A stretch of DNA of 24,462 nucleotides, taken from assembly GCA_964345695.1 (NCBI GenBank), contig CAYFSC010000027.1, positions 1 to 24,462 on the forward strand, read 5' to 3'. This document shows, piece by piece, positions 14,677 to 22,437 of the stretch. The position numbers and the translations under genes were made by a program. The notes under the pieces were generated by a model. The model had not been told where the DNA came from, ran no database searches, and worked only from the letters and a program-made list of their open reading frames with translations. Each line of letters starts with the position of its first letter. The stretch's first letter is position 1. Origin of the DNA: CAYFSC01 sp964345695 (lineage in GTDB: Bacteria; Bacteroidota; Rhodothermia; Rhodothermales; Salinibacteraceae).

Positions 14677-16689
14677 ATGATCCAACTGACCGACGTTTCG
14701 CTTTTCTTCGCGGGAACGCCCGTGTTCGAGGACCTCTCGTGGACGATCACCGACGAGCCGCAGCGCATCGGCCTGGTGGGGCCGAACGGAGCGGGCAAAA
14801 CCACGCTGCTCCGCGTGATTGCCGGACACCTGGCGGTGGATGCCGGTCGCGTCGACCGGGGGAGCACCTCGGTCGGGTACTTGGAGCAGGACGTCCAGGA
14901 AATGCCTGGCGACGTGTCGGTGCGAAACGAGGCGTTGACGGCCTTCGAAGATGTCCTTGCGCTTGAAGAGGAGGAACGGCGCATCTCCGAAAAGCTGAGC
15001 GCTGCCTCCGACTACGAGAGCCGAGCCTATCAGAAACTCCTCGACCGCCTGGACCGGGTGCAAGAGCAGCTCACTGCTCGCAACGCGCACCGCATTCGCC
15101 CGCAGACCGAAGCAACGCTCACGGGCCTCGGCTTTGACCCGGACGATCTGGATCGCCCGCTCCGCACCTTCTCCGGGGGATGGCGCATGCGCGTCTCGCT
15201 GGCCAAGCTGCTGCTCCAGCGGCCCGATGTGCTGCTGCTCGATGAGCCCACCAATCACCTCGACATCGACAGCATCGACTGGCTGGAAGACTACCTCAAG
15301 AGCTATCCCGGCACCGTCATCATTGTGAGCCACGACCGGTACTTCCTCGACCGGATGGTAAACAAGATCGCGGAACTACGGCGCGGGCGCCTGTGGCACT
15401 TCGACGGCAACTATTCTTATTACCTGGAGGCGCGCGAGGAGCGCTACGAACAGTGGCGACAGGCGTACGAAAACCAGCAAAAACGCATCCAGGAGATCAA
15501 AGACTTCATCGCCAAATTCCGGTACAATGCCTCGAAAGCTTCGCAGGTGCAGAGCCGGATCAAGAAGCTCGAAAAGATGGACACGATTCCCGAGCCTCCA
15601 AGCGAGGAGTCGACCATCTCGTTCCAGTTCCCGGACCCGAAGCGCTCGGGTGCTGTCGTGCTGGAGGTCTCCGAGTTTTCGAAGACGTACGAAACGCAGG
15701 AAGGGCCGGTGCAGGTTTTCGATCGAGCCGGTCCGCTGACGGTCGAGCGAGGCGACAAGATCGCCATCGTCGGGCCCAACGGCGCTGGAAAGTCGACCCT
15801 GGCACGCATCCTGAAAGGAGAAGAACCGTTCGACGGGAAGCGAACCTTGGGCCACAACGTGCAGCTCTCGCTCTACGCCCAGCACCAGTCCGACAGCCTC
15901 GATCCGAAGCAGTCGGTCCTGGAGGCCGTCCGCGAGATTGCGCCTGCTCGGGATGAGACCGATCTGCGCACCCTCCTGGGGACCTTTCTCTTCACCGGGG
16001 AGGACGTGTTTAAGCGCATCCAGGTGCTGTCCGGCGGAGAGAAAAGCCGCGTCGCGCTGGCTCGGACCCTGCTGGCGCCGGGCAACTGCCTGATCCTCGA
16101 CGAGCCGACGAATCACCTGGACATCCGCTCGCGCGAGGTGCTGATCGACGCCCTGCAGCAGTATCAAGGCACCTTCCTGATCGTCAGCCACGACCGGCAT
16201 TTCCTCGATGCTGTCAGCGAGAAGGTGTGGCGGGTGGGTCGCGGGGGCGTTCGCACCTTCATCGGCAACTACTCCGAGTACCGCTGGCAGGTAGAGGAGG
16301 GCACCGCCTCGGCGTTCGGCGACGGCGCCGTGGCGGCGACCTCCACAGATCCCGACGCTTCTTCCGCCGATTCAGCCGACCGGGATACCGCCTCCGAAAC
16401 ATCGTCGGGGCGAAATGCCACGAAAACCCAGCGCCCGACAGACGGCCCGTTTGCCGACCTGAACTCCTACCAGCTCAAGAAGAAGCTGGAGGAGACGGAG
16501 GCCAAAATCATGGAGATGGAAGATCGTCAGGAAGAGGTGAAGGCCGCCATGGCCGATCCTGAGTCCTACGATCGGAGCGACAGCGTGCGCGATCTGTCTG
16601 AAAAATACCAGGCGCTGGAGGCGGAGCTTGCCTCGCTGTATGAAGCGTGGGAGCACCTGACCGAACACGTGATGGCGCTCGAAGAGTAA
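14677..16689 (+). CDS. ABC-F family ATPase (translation factor or ribosome protection type)
   Basis: A 670-residue soluble protein with two ABC ATPase domains and no membrane segments, as in ABC-F proteins that act in the ribosomal E site. Domain 1 has Walker A GLVGPNGAGKTTLL, signature FSGGWRMRVSLAK, and Walker B LLLDEPTNHLD with the catalytic Glu and SHDRYFLD. The arginine/lysine-rich linker (about 245-315, with FIAKFRYNASKASQVQSRIK) is the ABC-F interdomain arm. Domain 2 has AIVGPNGAGKSTLARI, LSGGEKSRVALAR and LILDEPTNHLD. A charged spacer leads to a C-terminal coiled coil (YQLKKKLEETEAKIMEMEDR to the end), as in the Uup and YdiF groups. The subgroup cannot be fixed by eye, so no symbol is given. 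ATG 14677 is chosen over the in-frame ATG 14638 because ABC-F proteins start with MIQLTDVSL-like sequence. Confidence 0.93.
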   Translation: MIQLTDVSLFFAGTPVFEDLSWTITDEPQRIGLVGPNGAGKTTLLRVIAGHLAVDAGRVDRGSTSVGYLEQDVQEMPGDVSVRNEALTAFEDVLALEEEERRISEKLSAASDYESRAYQKLLDRLDRVQEQLTARNAHRIRPQTEATLTGLGFDPDDLDRPLRTFSGGWRMRVSLAKLLLQRPDVLLLDEPTNHLDIDSIDWLEDYLKSYPGTVIIVSHDRYFLDRMVNKIAELRRGRLWHFDGNYSYYLEAREERYEQWRQAYENQQKRIQEIKDFIAKFRYNASKASQVQSRIKKLEKMDTIPEPPSEESTISFQFPDPKRSGAVVLEVSEFSKTYETQEGPVQVFDRAGPLTVERGDKIAIVGPNGAGKSTLARILKGEEPFDGKRTLGHNVQLSLYAQHQSDSLDPKQSVLEAVREIAPARDETDLRTLLGTFLFTGEDVFKRIQVLSGGEKSRVALARTLLAPGNCLILDEPTNHLDIRSREVLIDALQQYQGTFLIVSHDRHFLDAVSEKVWRVGRGGVRTFIGNYSEYRWQVEEGTASAFGDGAVAATSTDPDASSADSADRDTASETSSGRNATKTQRPTDGPFADLNSYQLKKKLEETEAKIMEMEDRQEEVKAAMADPESYDRSDSVRDLSEKYQALEAELASLYEAWEHLTEHVMALEE

Positions 16690-16732
16690 GCCACCTGGGC
16701 CCGCAGTGACTTTTAACGGACGATCAACTAGC

Positions 16733-17932
16733 ATGAGATCCATTGCCCGTCGTTGGAGGGTTGTGCTGCTTCTCGTCGGGGGGCTGGTCCTCGCGCCAGC
16801 GGCCCAGGCGCAAATCTACAACCTGCCCCGCCCGGACACCGCCGATGTGTCGTCCTTCGGCGTATCGGTGGCGATCGATGGAGACTATGCCGTCGTCGGC
16901 GCCAGTGCCGAGGACGAGTGCGGCATGAACTCCGGGGCAGCCTACGTCTTCGAGCGCAAGAAGCAGAGCGGGCCCTGGCAGCGCGTCGATCGGCTCACGC
17001 CCAGCGAGTGCCGCGCCAACGCCTTCTTCGGAGAGAGCGTTGACATCAGCGAAAGCCGCATCATCATCAGTGCCTCGAGCGAGTTTTTTGCCGCTGAAAA
17101 GTCCAACGCTGCCTACGTGTTTGAGCGCGACACGAGCGGAACCTGGCAGGAGACGGCACGACTGACCGGCATCGTCGGTGAACAGGAAGGGCTGTTCGCC
17201 GCCGGTGTGGCGCTCGACGGCGACCGGGCCGCCGTAACGACCGCCGGCAACATGGACGGCGCCTATGGAGGGACTGTCTACGTGTTCGATTACGATGCCG
17301 ACCAGGACTTCTGGCGCCGCACTGCCCGCCTCCGTGCGAGCCGGGAAACGGAAGTAGGAGTGCTGGGCGGTACCGTGTCGCTGGACGGAAACACGCTGGC
17401 GGTGGCGGCCTCCACCTATTTCCAGAATGCGCCTGGATCGGTGTACGTATTCGGCTACGATCCGGACACCGAGCGGTGGAGCGAGCGCGCCCTGCTGCCC
17501 GGCATCGAAGACTTCTTCATTTCGCTCGACCTGCACGGCTCTCGCCTGCTGGTCGGCGAGTCGCGGGCGGCGAGCGACGACTCGGGCGCGGCCACGATCT
17601 ACGCCGAAGTCGACGGTGGAACGTGGAAGAAGGCGCAGGAGCTGCGACCGTCGACCCCCTACGAGTCCGGGGCCTTCGGCTCCACGGTCTCCCTGCACGA
17701 CCAGTGGGCGCTCATCACCGGCTACGACGAACAGCTTGGGCAGGACTTCAACATCGACCGGGTCGTTTACGTCTACAAGCAAAGCGAAGACGGCTCCTGG
17801 GCTCAGCGCACCATTGTTGACATCGGAGAGGTTGCCTTTGGAGCGTCGATCGACCAGGACGGCTCTACCGCCATCATCAGCTCGGTGCCCGAGGACGAAC
17901 CCGGTGCGGTGTACGTCGTCCAACTTCAGTAA
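16733..17932 (+). CDS. Secreted FG-GAP repeat protein, probable seven-bladed beta-propeller
   Basis: A 399-residue exported protein. The signal peptide has an Arg-rich start (MRSIARRWR), a Leu/Val core and a likely cut after AQA (about residue 27). The mature part is made of about seven FG-GAP-like blades. They are recognisable by GVSVAIDGDYAVVGA, GESVDISESRIIISA, AAGVALDGDRAAVTT, GGTVSLDGNTLAVAA, ISLDLHGSRLLVGE, GSTVSLHDQWALITG and GASIDQDGSTAIISS. Most blades also carry a YVFE/YVFDY strand. Seven blades fit an integrin-alpha-type propeller. The real role is unknown; such proteins are common on the surface of marine bacteria and are often thought to bind ligands. A GTG at 16706 would add nine residues, but ATG 16733 starts the signal peptide. 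It follows the ABC-F gene by 43 bases. Confidence 0.85.
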   Translation: MRSIARRWRVVLLLVGGLVLAPAAQAQIYNLPRPDTADVSSFGVSVAIDGDYAVVGASAEDECGMNSGAAYVFERKKQSGPWQRVDRLTPSECRANAFFGESVDISESRIIISASSEFFAAEKSNAAYVFERDTSGTWQETARLTGIVGEQEGLFAAGVALDGDRAAVTTAGNMDGAYGGTVYVFDYDADQDFWRRTARLRASRETEVGVLGGTVSLDGNTLAVAASTYFQNAPGSVYVFGYDPDTERWSERALLPGIEDFFISLDLHGSRLLVGESRAASDDSGAATIYAEVDGGTWKKAQELRPSTPYESGAFGSTVSLHDQWALITGYDEQLGQDFNIDRVVYVYKQSEDGSWAQRTIVDIGEVAFGASIDQDGSTAIISSVPEDEPGAVYVVQLQ

Positions 17933-18100
17933 GCTGTGGAGGCGCTGGAGGCAGGAACGCTCTGTACGCACCGAAGGGCCGAATGCAGGGCGGGTCGGAG
18001 AACGGGCTCAACTGGATCGCAGCGTCCACGCGCCCGCCCCGCCCACGGCCCTCGTAGCAACCGGTGCTTCTCAACCGCCACAACTTGTCCCCCGCGATCC

Positions 18101-18331
18101 ATGTCAACCGAAACGATCGCCACCTACGACAACCGCGGCGAGGCCGAGCTTGCCGCCGCACAACTCCAGGCTGCAGAGATCGAGGCGACGCTATTCGGCG
18201 GCGACATGTCGCACGTCGCGGGCCTGTTTTCTGCGGATGCGCATGGCGTCAAACTGCGCGTCGACGCGGACGATGCCAAAGAGGCACGCGCCATCCTAGC
18301 GTCCGACCCCGATGGCTCCGAGGCAGGATGA
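18101..18331 (+). CDS. DUF2007-type small protein
   Basis: A 76-residue protein matching the DUF2007 pattern. It opens with TIATYDNRGEAELAAAQLQ, then AEIEATLFGGD, and later VKLRVDADDAKEARAILA. The fold resembles a ferredoxin-like small domain. Members are often described as putative signal-transducing proteins, but no reaction or partner is established. The ATG at 18101 gives the usual family start; longer in-frame extensions upstream are not conserved. It stands alone, 168 bases after the FG-GAP gene and 193 bases before uvrB. Its acidic tail fits a halophile. Confidence 0.8.
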   Translation: MSTETIATYDNRGEAELAAAQLQAAEIEATLFGGDMSHVAGLFSADAHGVKLRVDADDAKEARAILASDPDGSEAG

Positions 18332-18484
18332 GGTCTGGCAGAAGGGGGATGACGAGCAGCCCATGGGCATTTCGTCTCAGACCCCGACATGCATCCCTCT
18401 ACACGCACTACGCATCCCGCGTCTCGTTTCACGAATCGTGCATTCCGGCGCGGATGCCGCGCAACTCTGCGAGGGAGCAGCGGT

Positions 18485-18498
18485 TGGACTTCTGTTCG
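18485..18498 (+). promoter_or_regulatory. Weak LexA-like (SOS) box upstream of uvrB
   Basis: TGGACTTCTGTTCG matches 8 of 10 fixed positions of the Gram-positive LexA box CGAAC-N4-GTTCG, 26 bases before the uvrB ATG. uvrB is SOS-induced in many bacteria. The LexA site of this lineage is not known to me, so the call is weak. Confidence 0.25.
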
Positions 18499-18524
18499 AC
18501 TGTTCTGCATGACCCGATGAGCGC

Positions 18525-21500
18525 ATGGACGCAGCTACCGACACGCGCGATCCGTTCGATCTCGTTTCCGACTTCGAGCCGATGGGCGACCAGCCCAACG
18601 CCATCCGCGAGCTGGTCGAAGGCATCGAGCGCGGCGACGAGTACCAGACCTTGCTAGGGGCGACGGGTACAGGGAAAAGCCTTGCCTTCGACGATCCGGT
18701 ATTCGTCGCCACCGGGCAGGGGGAGAACGCTCCGCGCGTCACGGCAATCGGATCGTTTGTCGACGAACAGATTCAGAAGTGTGATTCCGTCATCCAACAT
18801 GATGGCGGTACGGAAGAAGTGATCGTGCCAAACGGGACGTGTGCGACGCTTGCATTTGATCCGGACACGGGGGGCGTCAACGTGCAGCCGGTTCGGGCAG
18901 CGATTCGCCACGCGGCCCCGGATACAATGTATCGGCTCACAACCGGGTGCGGTCGTGATGTAACGCTCACCGGAGATCACAACCTGTGGGTTCTTCGGAA
19001 TGGGCAAATGCATCTCATCGAAACGACCGATGCTCGACCCGAGGACTACATTCCGGTTCCTGAGCACATTCCCGAGCCACACGGGCGGACGTCAATCAAC
19101 GTCATTGATGCGCTTGACGACACCAGTCTTTATGTGAAAGCAGCGCCGGTGCTTCGGGCGTTTCTTGAAACGAACGGTGTTGCAGCGCTCGCCGGACCGC
19201 TGCGGGAGGCGGGCGTGAACCAACCGTACGCGAAGATCTCAGCGATACGGGGCCGCACGCACGGCGATGGAGGATTGACGACCGAGGTGTGCGCATCGAT
19301 TCTCGCGAGCACCGATAACCTGAAAGGAACGTGGATCCCATCGGAGTCGGAGATCGGCGGCAAACAGGTTGCGCATCGTCTCCCCGGTGAGCTGGAACTC
19401 ACGACGGATGTACTCCGGCTACTGGGGTATTACGTCGCAGAAGGTCATGCTACCGACCGGTTCGTGCTGCTGGCAAATCGGAACCCGAAGGTGCGAGCGC
19501 ATATCGAGGACGCACTTCGGCATCTCAATCTCCCTTTTCAGGAGCGGGTGTCCACCGATTATCAGATCGGATCGAAGGCGTTTACGGAACTACTGGCAAC
19601 GAACTGTGGCCGGCGCTCTCGGGAAAAGCGCCTTCCCTCATTTTGGGCCGAATTGTCCAACGAAGCCCTTGGCACGCTGCTGCGCGCCTACTTCGATGGC
19701 GACGGAACGGTGGAGCGAGCACGGGCGGTTACCGCAACGACAGCGAGCGAAGAACTGGCCTCCGATCTCACGTATGCACTGCTTCGGTTCGGGATCTGGG
19801 CGCGCATCGGATCCGCGACGAAACGAGCGACGAACAGCGATCACGCCGGAAATACGTACTACACGGTCACGATTTCCGGACAAACGGATCTCCGGCGTTT
19901 TGCCCGTCACGTCGGCTTTTCCATCGACGCAAAGCGGAATCGCTTGGAGGAACAGATCGGCGGCCGAGAGAACTCCAACGTCGACGTCGTTCCCCTCGAC
20001 GGATCCATTCTTCGACGCTTGCGGCGTGCCGTGGGACTTTCGGCTGGAGCGCTCGGTGAACGGTGCGACCGATCACGCAGTTCGATCCAGTTCTACGAAA
20101 CCGGCAAGCGCAATCCACCGAGAGCAGTTCTCCGAGACGCGCTCGACGCTCTTCAATCGGTCGCGACGAGAGAGCACGTCACTTCGGATTGGGAGGCCGA
20201 ATGGCAGCATCTTCGTCGCCTGTGCCGGGTTCGGTGGACGCCGGTCGCGTCGGTGGATGCAGTAGAATACGACCATCCGTACGTGTATGATCTGAGCGTG
20301 CCTGGACCGGAGACGTTTTTGGCCGGCACCGGTGGAATGTTCGTCCACAACACATTTACGGTTGCGAACGTCATCGAGGAGGTCAACAAGCCCACCCTCG
20401 TGATGAGCCACAACAAGACGTTGGCGGCCCAGCTCTACGGCGAGTTCAAGCAGTTCTTTCCCAACAACGCCGTCGAGTATTTTATCTCGTATTACGACTA
20501 CTATCAGCCGGAGTCCTACATCGTCCCGAGCGATACGTACATCGAGAAGGACGTTGCCATCAACGACCGAATCGAGCGGCTGCGTCTGCGGGCGACGTCG
20601 GAGCTCATCAGTGGGCGCGACGACGTGATTGTCGTGGCGAGCGTATCCTGCATCTACGGGCTGGGATCGCCGGAGGAGTTCCGCAAAGAAATCTGCCGGA
20701 TCGAGCGCGGGCAGGAGATCGAGCGCAACGACCTGCTGCGGCAGTTCATCGACATCTTCTACACGCGCAATGACATCGAATTTGAGCCCGGTACATTCCG
20801 CGTGCGGGGCGATGTCGTCGACATCTTTCCGGCCTACTTCGAGGATCGCGCCCTGCGCATCGAGTTTTGGGGCGACGAGATCGACCGCCTCAGCCTGATC
20901 GACCCGACCGACGGGACGGAGATCAAGGAGGTAGGCCCGGCGGTCACGTTGTATCCCGCGCAGATCTTTGTGACGCCGGAGGACCGTCTCGAGTCGGCCA
21001 TCGAGAACATCAAGGAGGAGCTCCGGTGGCGCCTGGCCGTGCTGCGCAACGAGGGCAAAATGGTGGAAGCCCAGCGGCTGGAGCAGCGCACGCAGTTCGA
21101 CATTGAGATGATGCAAGAGGTGGGCTACTGCTCCGGCATTGAGAACTACAGTCGGCATCTGACGGGCCGCGAACCGGGCGAGCGGCCGTACTGCCTACTC
21201 GATTACTTCCCCGACGACTTTCTGCTCGTGGTCGACGAGAGCCACGTCACTGTGCCGCAGGTCCGGGCCATGTACAACGGCGACCGCGCCCGCAAGCTGA
21301 AGCTGGTGGAGCACGGATTCCGCCTCCCGTCTGCGCTCGACAACCGGCCACTCACGTTCGAAGAGTTCGAGGAACTGACGGATCAGACGGTCTTCATGAG
21401 CGCCACGCCCGCCGATTACGAGCTGGAGCAGAGCGGTGGCGTGTTTGTCGAGCAGGTCGTGCGTCCGACGGGCATCCCCGACCCCGAGATCGACGTTCGG

Positions 21501-22277
21501 CCCAAGGCCAACCAGGTCGACGACCTCATGGAAGAGATCCGCAAGCGGGGCGAAAAAGACCAGCGCGTACTCGTCACGACGCTTACGAAGCGCATGACCG
21601 AAGACCTGGCCGATTACCTCGACAGCTACGGCGTGCGCGTTCGCTGGATGCATTCGGACATCGACGCGCTGGAGCGCGTGGACATCATCCGCGGACTGCG
21701 CCTGGGCGAGTATGACGTGCTGGTGGGCGTGAACCTTCTGCGCGAGGGCCTCGACCTGCCGGAGGTGTCGCTCGTCGCCATCCTTGACGCCGATCAGCAG
21801 GGCTTCCTGCGCTCGGAGCGGTCGCTCATCCAGACGGCCGGCCGGGCTGCCCGCAACGTGGACGGGACCGTGATTCTGTACGCCGATGAGATCACCGACG
21901 CGATGCAGAAGATGATCGACGAGACCGAGCGGCGCCGGCGCATCCAGCTCGCCTACAACGAAGAACACAACGTCACGCCCGAGCCCATCAAGAAATCGCC
22001 CGACGAGATCCGGATGGGGACGGCCATTGCCGACGAAAAGGGCGGCGACGATGGTCCCAGCGAACAGCGCAAGCACTACGGCAGTCCGGAGCAGCTATCG
22101 TCGACCGTTGCTGACCCGGTCGTCAAATACCTCTCGGACGATCAGAAGCGGGACCTGCTCGAGCAGATGCGCGAGGAGATGCGCGAGGCGGCCGACAACC
22201 TGGAGTTCGAGCGCGCCGCCGAGCTGCGCGATAGCATTGAGGAGATCGAGACCCAGCTGGAAGAGAGCGACGACTGA
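18525..22277 (+). CDS. uvrB: Excinuclease ABC subunit UvrB, interrupted by an intein
   Basis: The 1250-codon frame encodes UvrB (residues 1-51 and 610-1250, 692 residues after splicing; E. coli 673) with a 558-residue intein between. UvrB is the damage-verifying helicase of nucleotide excision repair: it receives DNA from UvrA and recruits UvrC. The N-terminus reads DFEPMGDQPNAIRELVEG, then the Walker A start GATGTGK (45-51). After the intein, TFTVANVIEEVNKPTLVM resumes. Further marks are NKTLAAQLYGEFKQFFP, the beta-hairpin YISYYDYYQPESY-like segment (seen as FISYYDYYQPE), VVDESHVT (DEAD-type motif), INVLREGLDLPE-like VNLLREGLDLPEVSL, QTAGRAARN (motif VI), and the C-terminal UVR domain binding UvrC (MREEMREAADNLEFERAAEL). 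Without splicing the ATP site is split, so the protein should be inactive. ATG 18525 gives a family-like start. Confidence 0.96.
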   Translation: MDAATDTRDPFDLVSDFEPMGDQPNAIRELVEGIERGDEYQTLLGATGTGKSLAFDDPVFVATGQGENAPRVTAIGSFVDEQIQKCDSVIQHDGGTEEVIVPNGTCATLAFDPDTGGVNVQPVRAAIRHAAPDTMYRLTTGCGRDVTLTGDHNLWVLRNGQMHLIETTDARPEDYIPVPEHIPEPHGRTSINVIDALDDTSLYVKAAPVLRAFLETNGVAALAGPLREAGVNQPYAKISAIRGRTHGDGGLTTEVCASILASTDNLKGTWIPSESEIGGKQVAHRLPGELELTTDVLRLLGYYVAEGHATDRFVLLANRNPKVRAHIEDALRHLNLPFQERVSTDYQIGSKAFTELLATNCGRRSREKRLPSFWAELSNEALGTLLRAYFDGDGTVERARAVTATTASEELASDLTYALLRFGIWARIGSATKRATNSDHAGNTYYTVTISGQTDLRRFARHVGFSIDAKRNRLEEQIGGRENSNVDVVPLDGSILRRLRRAVGLSAGALGERCDRSRSSIQFYETGKRNPPRAVLRDALDALQSVATREHVTSDWEAEWQHLRRLCRVRWTPVASVDAVEYDHPYVYDLSVPGPETFLAGTGGMFVHNTFTVANVIEEVNKPTLVMSHNKTLAAQLYGEFKQFFPNNAVEYFISYYDYYQPESYIVPSDTYIEKDVAINDRIERLRLRATSELISGRDDVIVVASVSCIYGLGSPEEFRKEICRIERGQEIERNDLLRQFIDIFYTRNDIEFEPGTFRVRGDVVDIFPAYFEDRALRIEFWGDEIDRLSLIDPTDGTEIKEVGPAVTLYPAQIFVTPEDRLESAIENIKEELRWRLAVLRNEGKMVEAQRLEQRTQFDIEMMQEVGYCSGIENYSRHLTGREPGERPYCLLDYFPDDFLLVVDESHVTVPQVRAMYNGDRARKLKLVEHGFRLPSALDNRPLTFEEFEELTDQTVFMSATPADYELEQSGGVFVEQVVRPTGIPDPEIDVRPKANQVDDLMEEIRKRGEKDQRVLVTTLTKRMTEDLADYLDSYGVRVRWMHSDIDALERVDIIRGLRLGEYDVLVGVNLLREGLDLPEVSLVAILDADQQGFLRSERSLIQTAGRAARNVDGTVILYADEITDAMQKMIDETERRRRIQLAYNEEHNVTPEPIKKSPDEIRMGTAIADEKGGDDGPSEQRKHYGSPEQLSSTVADPVVKYLSDDQKRDLLEQMREEMREAADNLEFERAAELRDSIEEIETQLEESDD
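18678..20351 (+). mobile_element. LAGLIDADG homing-endonuclease intein in the UvrB Walker A loop
   Basis: 558 residues (UvrB precursor 52-609) with no counterpart in UvrB. It begins at Ser52 with block A (SLAFDDPVFVAT). Block B is TLTGDHNLWVL with T149 and H152. The endonuclease motifs are LLGYYVAEG (block C, 299-307, acidic residue E306) and LRAYFDGDG (block E, 386-394, acidic residues D391 and D393). Block F is YVYDLSVPGPETFLA (586-600; the usual His before Phe is replaced). Block G is GMFVHN ending His608-Asn609, and the +1 residue is Thr610 of UvrB. These are the marks of a class 1 splicing intein with Ser as first nucleophile and a nuclease for spread by homing. Both nuclease motifs keep acidic residues, so it may still be active. 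It also carries a helix-turn-helix domain and looks less GC-rich than the flanking uvrB. Confidence 0.96.
20004..20162 (+). other. Helix-turn-helix (XRE/Cro-like) domain inside the intein
   Basis: Precursor residues 494-546 read as a Cro/C1-type DNA-binding fold: ILRRLRRAVGLSAGALGERC, then DRSRSSIQFYETGKRNPPRA and VLRDALDALQSV. The ETGKRNPP segment after the recognition helix is characteristic of this family. It lies between the LAGLIDADG core and the C-terminal splicing blocks, and may help the nuclease bind its site. Confidence 0.8.
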
Positions 22278-22416
22278 GCCGCCATTCCCGTCCCGGATCG
22301 GCATGGGCCCACGCCTGCGGTGGAGAATGATCTGAATTTTGGCGTTCTTGCCCCTGTGCCGCCCCGTTCTGTCCCAAAGAAGACGGACCCCGGCCGACCC
22401 AGTACGTCGCCTCTTT

Positions 22417-22436
22417 GCTCCATTCCGCTCCATTCC
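22417..22436 (+). repeat. 10-base tandem duplication just before the usp start codon
   Basis: GCTCCATTCC occurs twice head to tail (22417-22426, 22427-22436), and ATG follows one base later at 22438. It covers the ribosome-landing region, so copy number could affect translation. It is short and may be chance. Confidence 0.6.
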
Positions 22437-22437
22437 C

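Noticed and set aside
13768..15333. 521-codon minus-strand frame over zapA, the structured RNA and the ABC-F gene
   Set aside because: It is antisense to two clear genes and a terminator. The amino-acid content is low-complexity Arg/Val/Leu without motifs.
16724..17971. 415-codon minus-strand frame opposite the FG-GAP gene
   Set aside because: Shadow frame. The plus strand has a signal peptide and seven regular blades.
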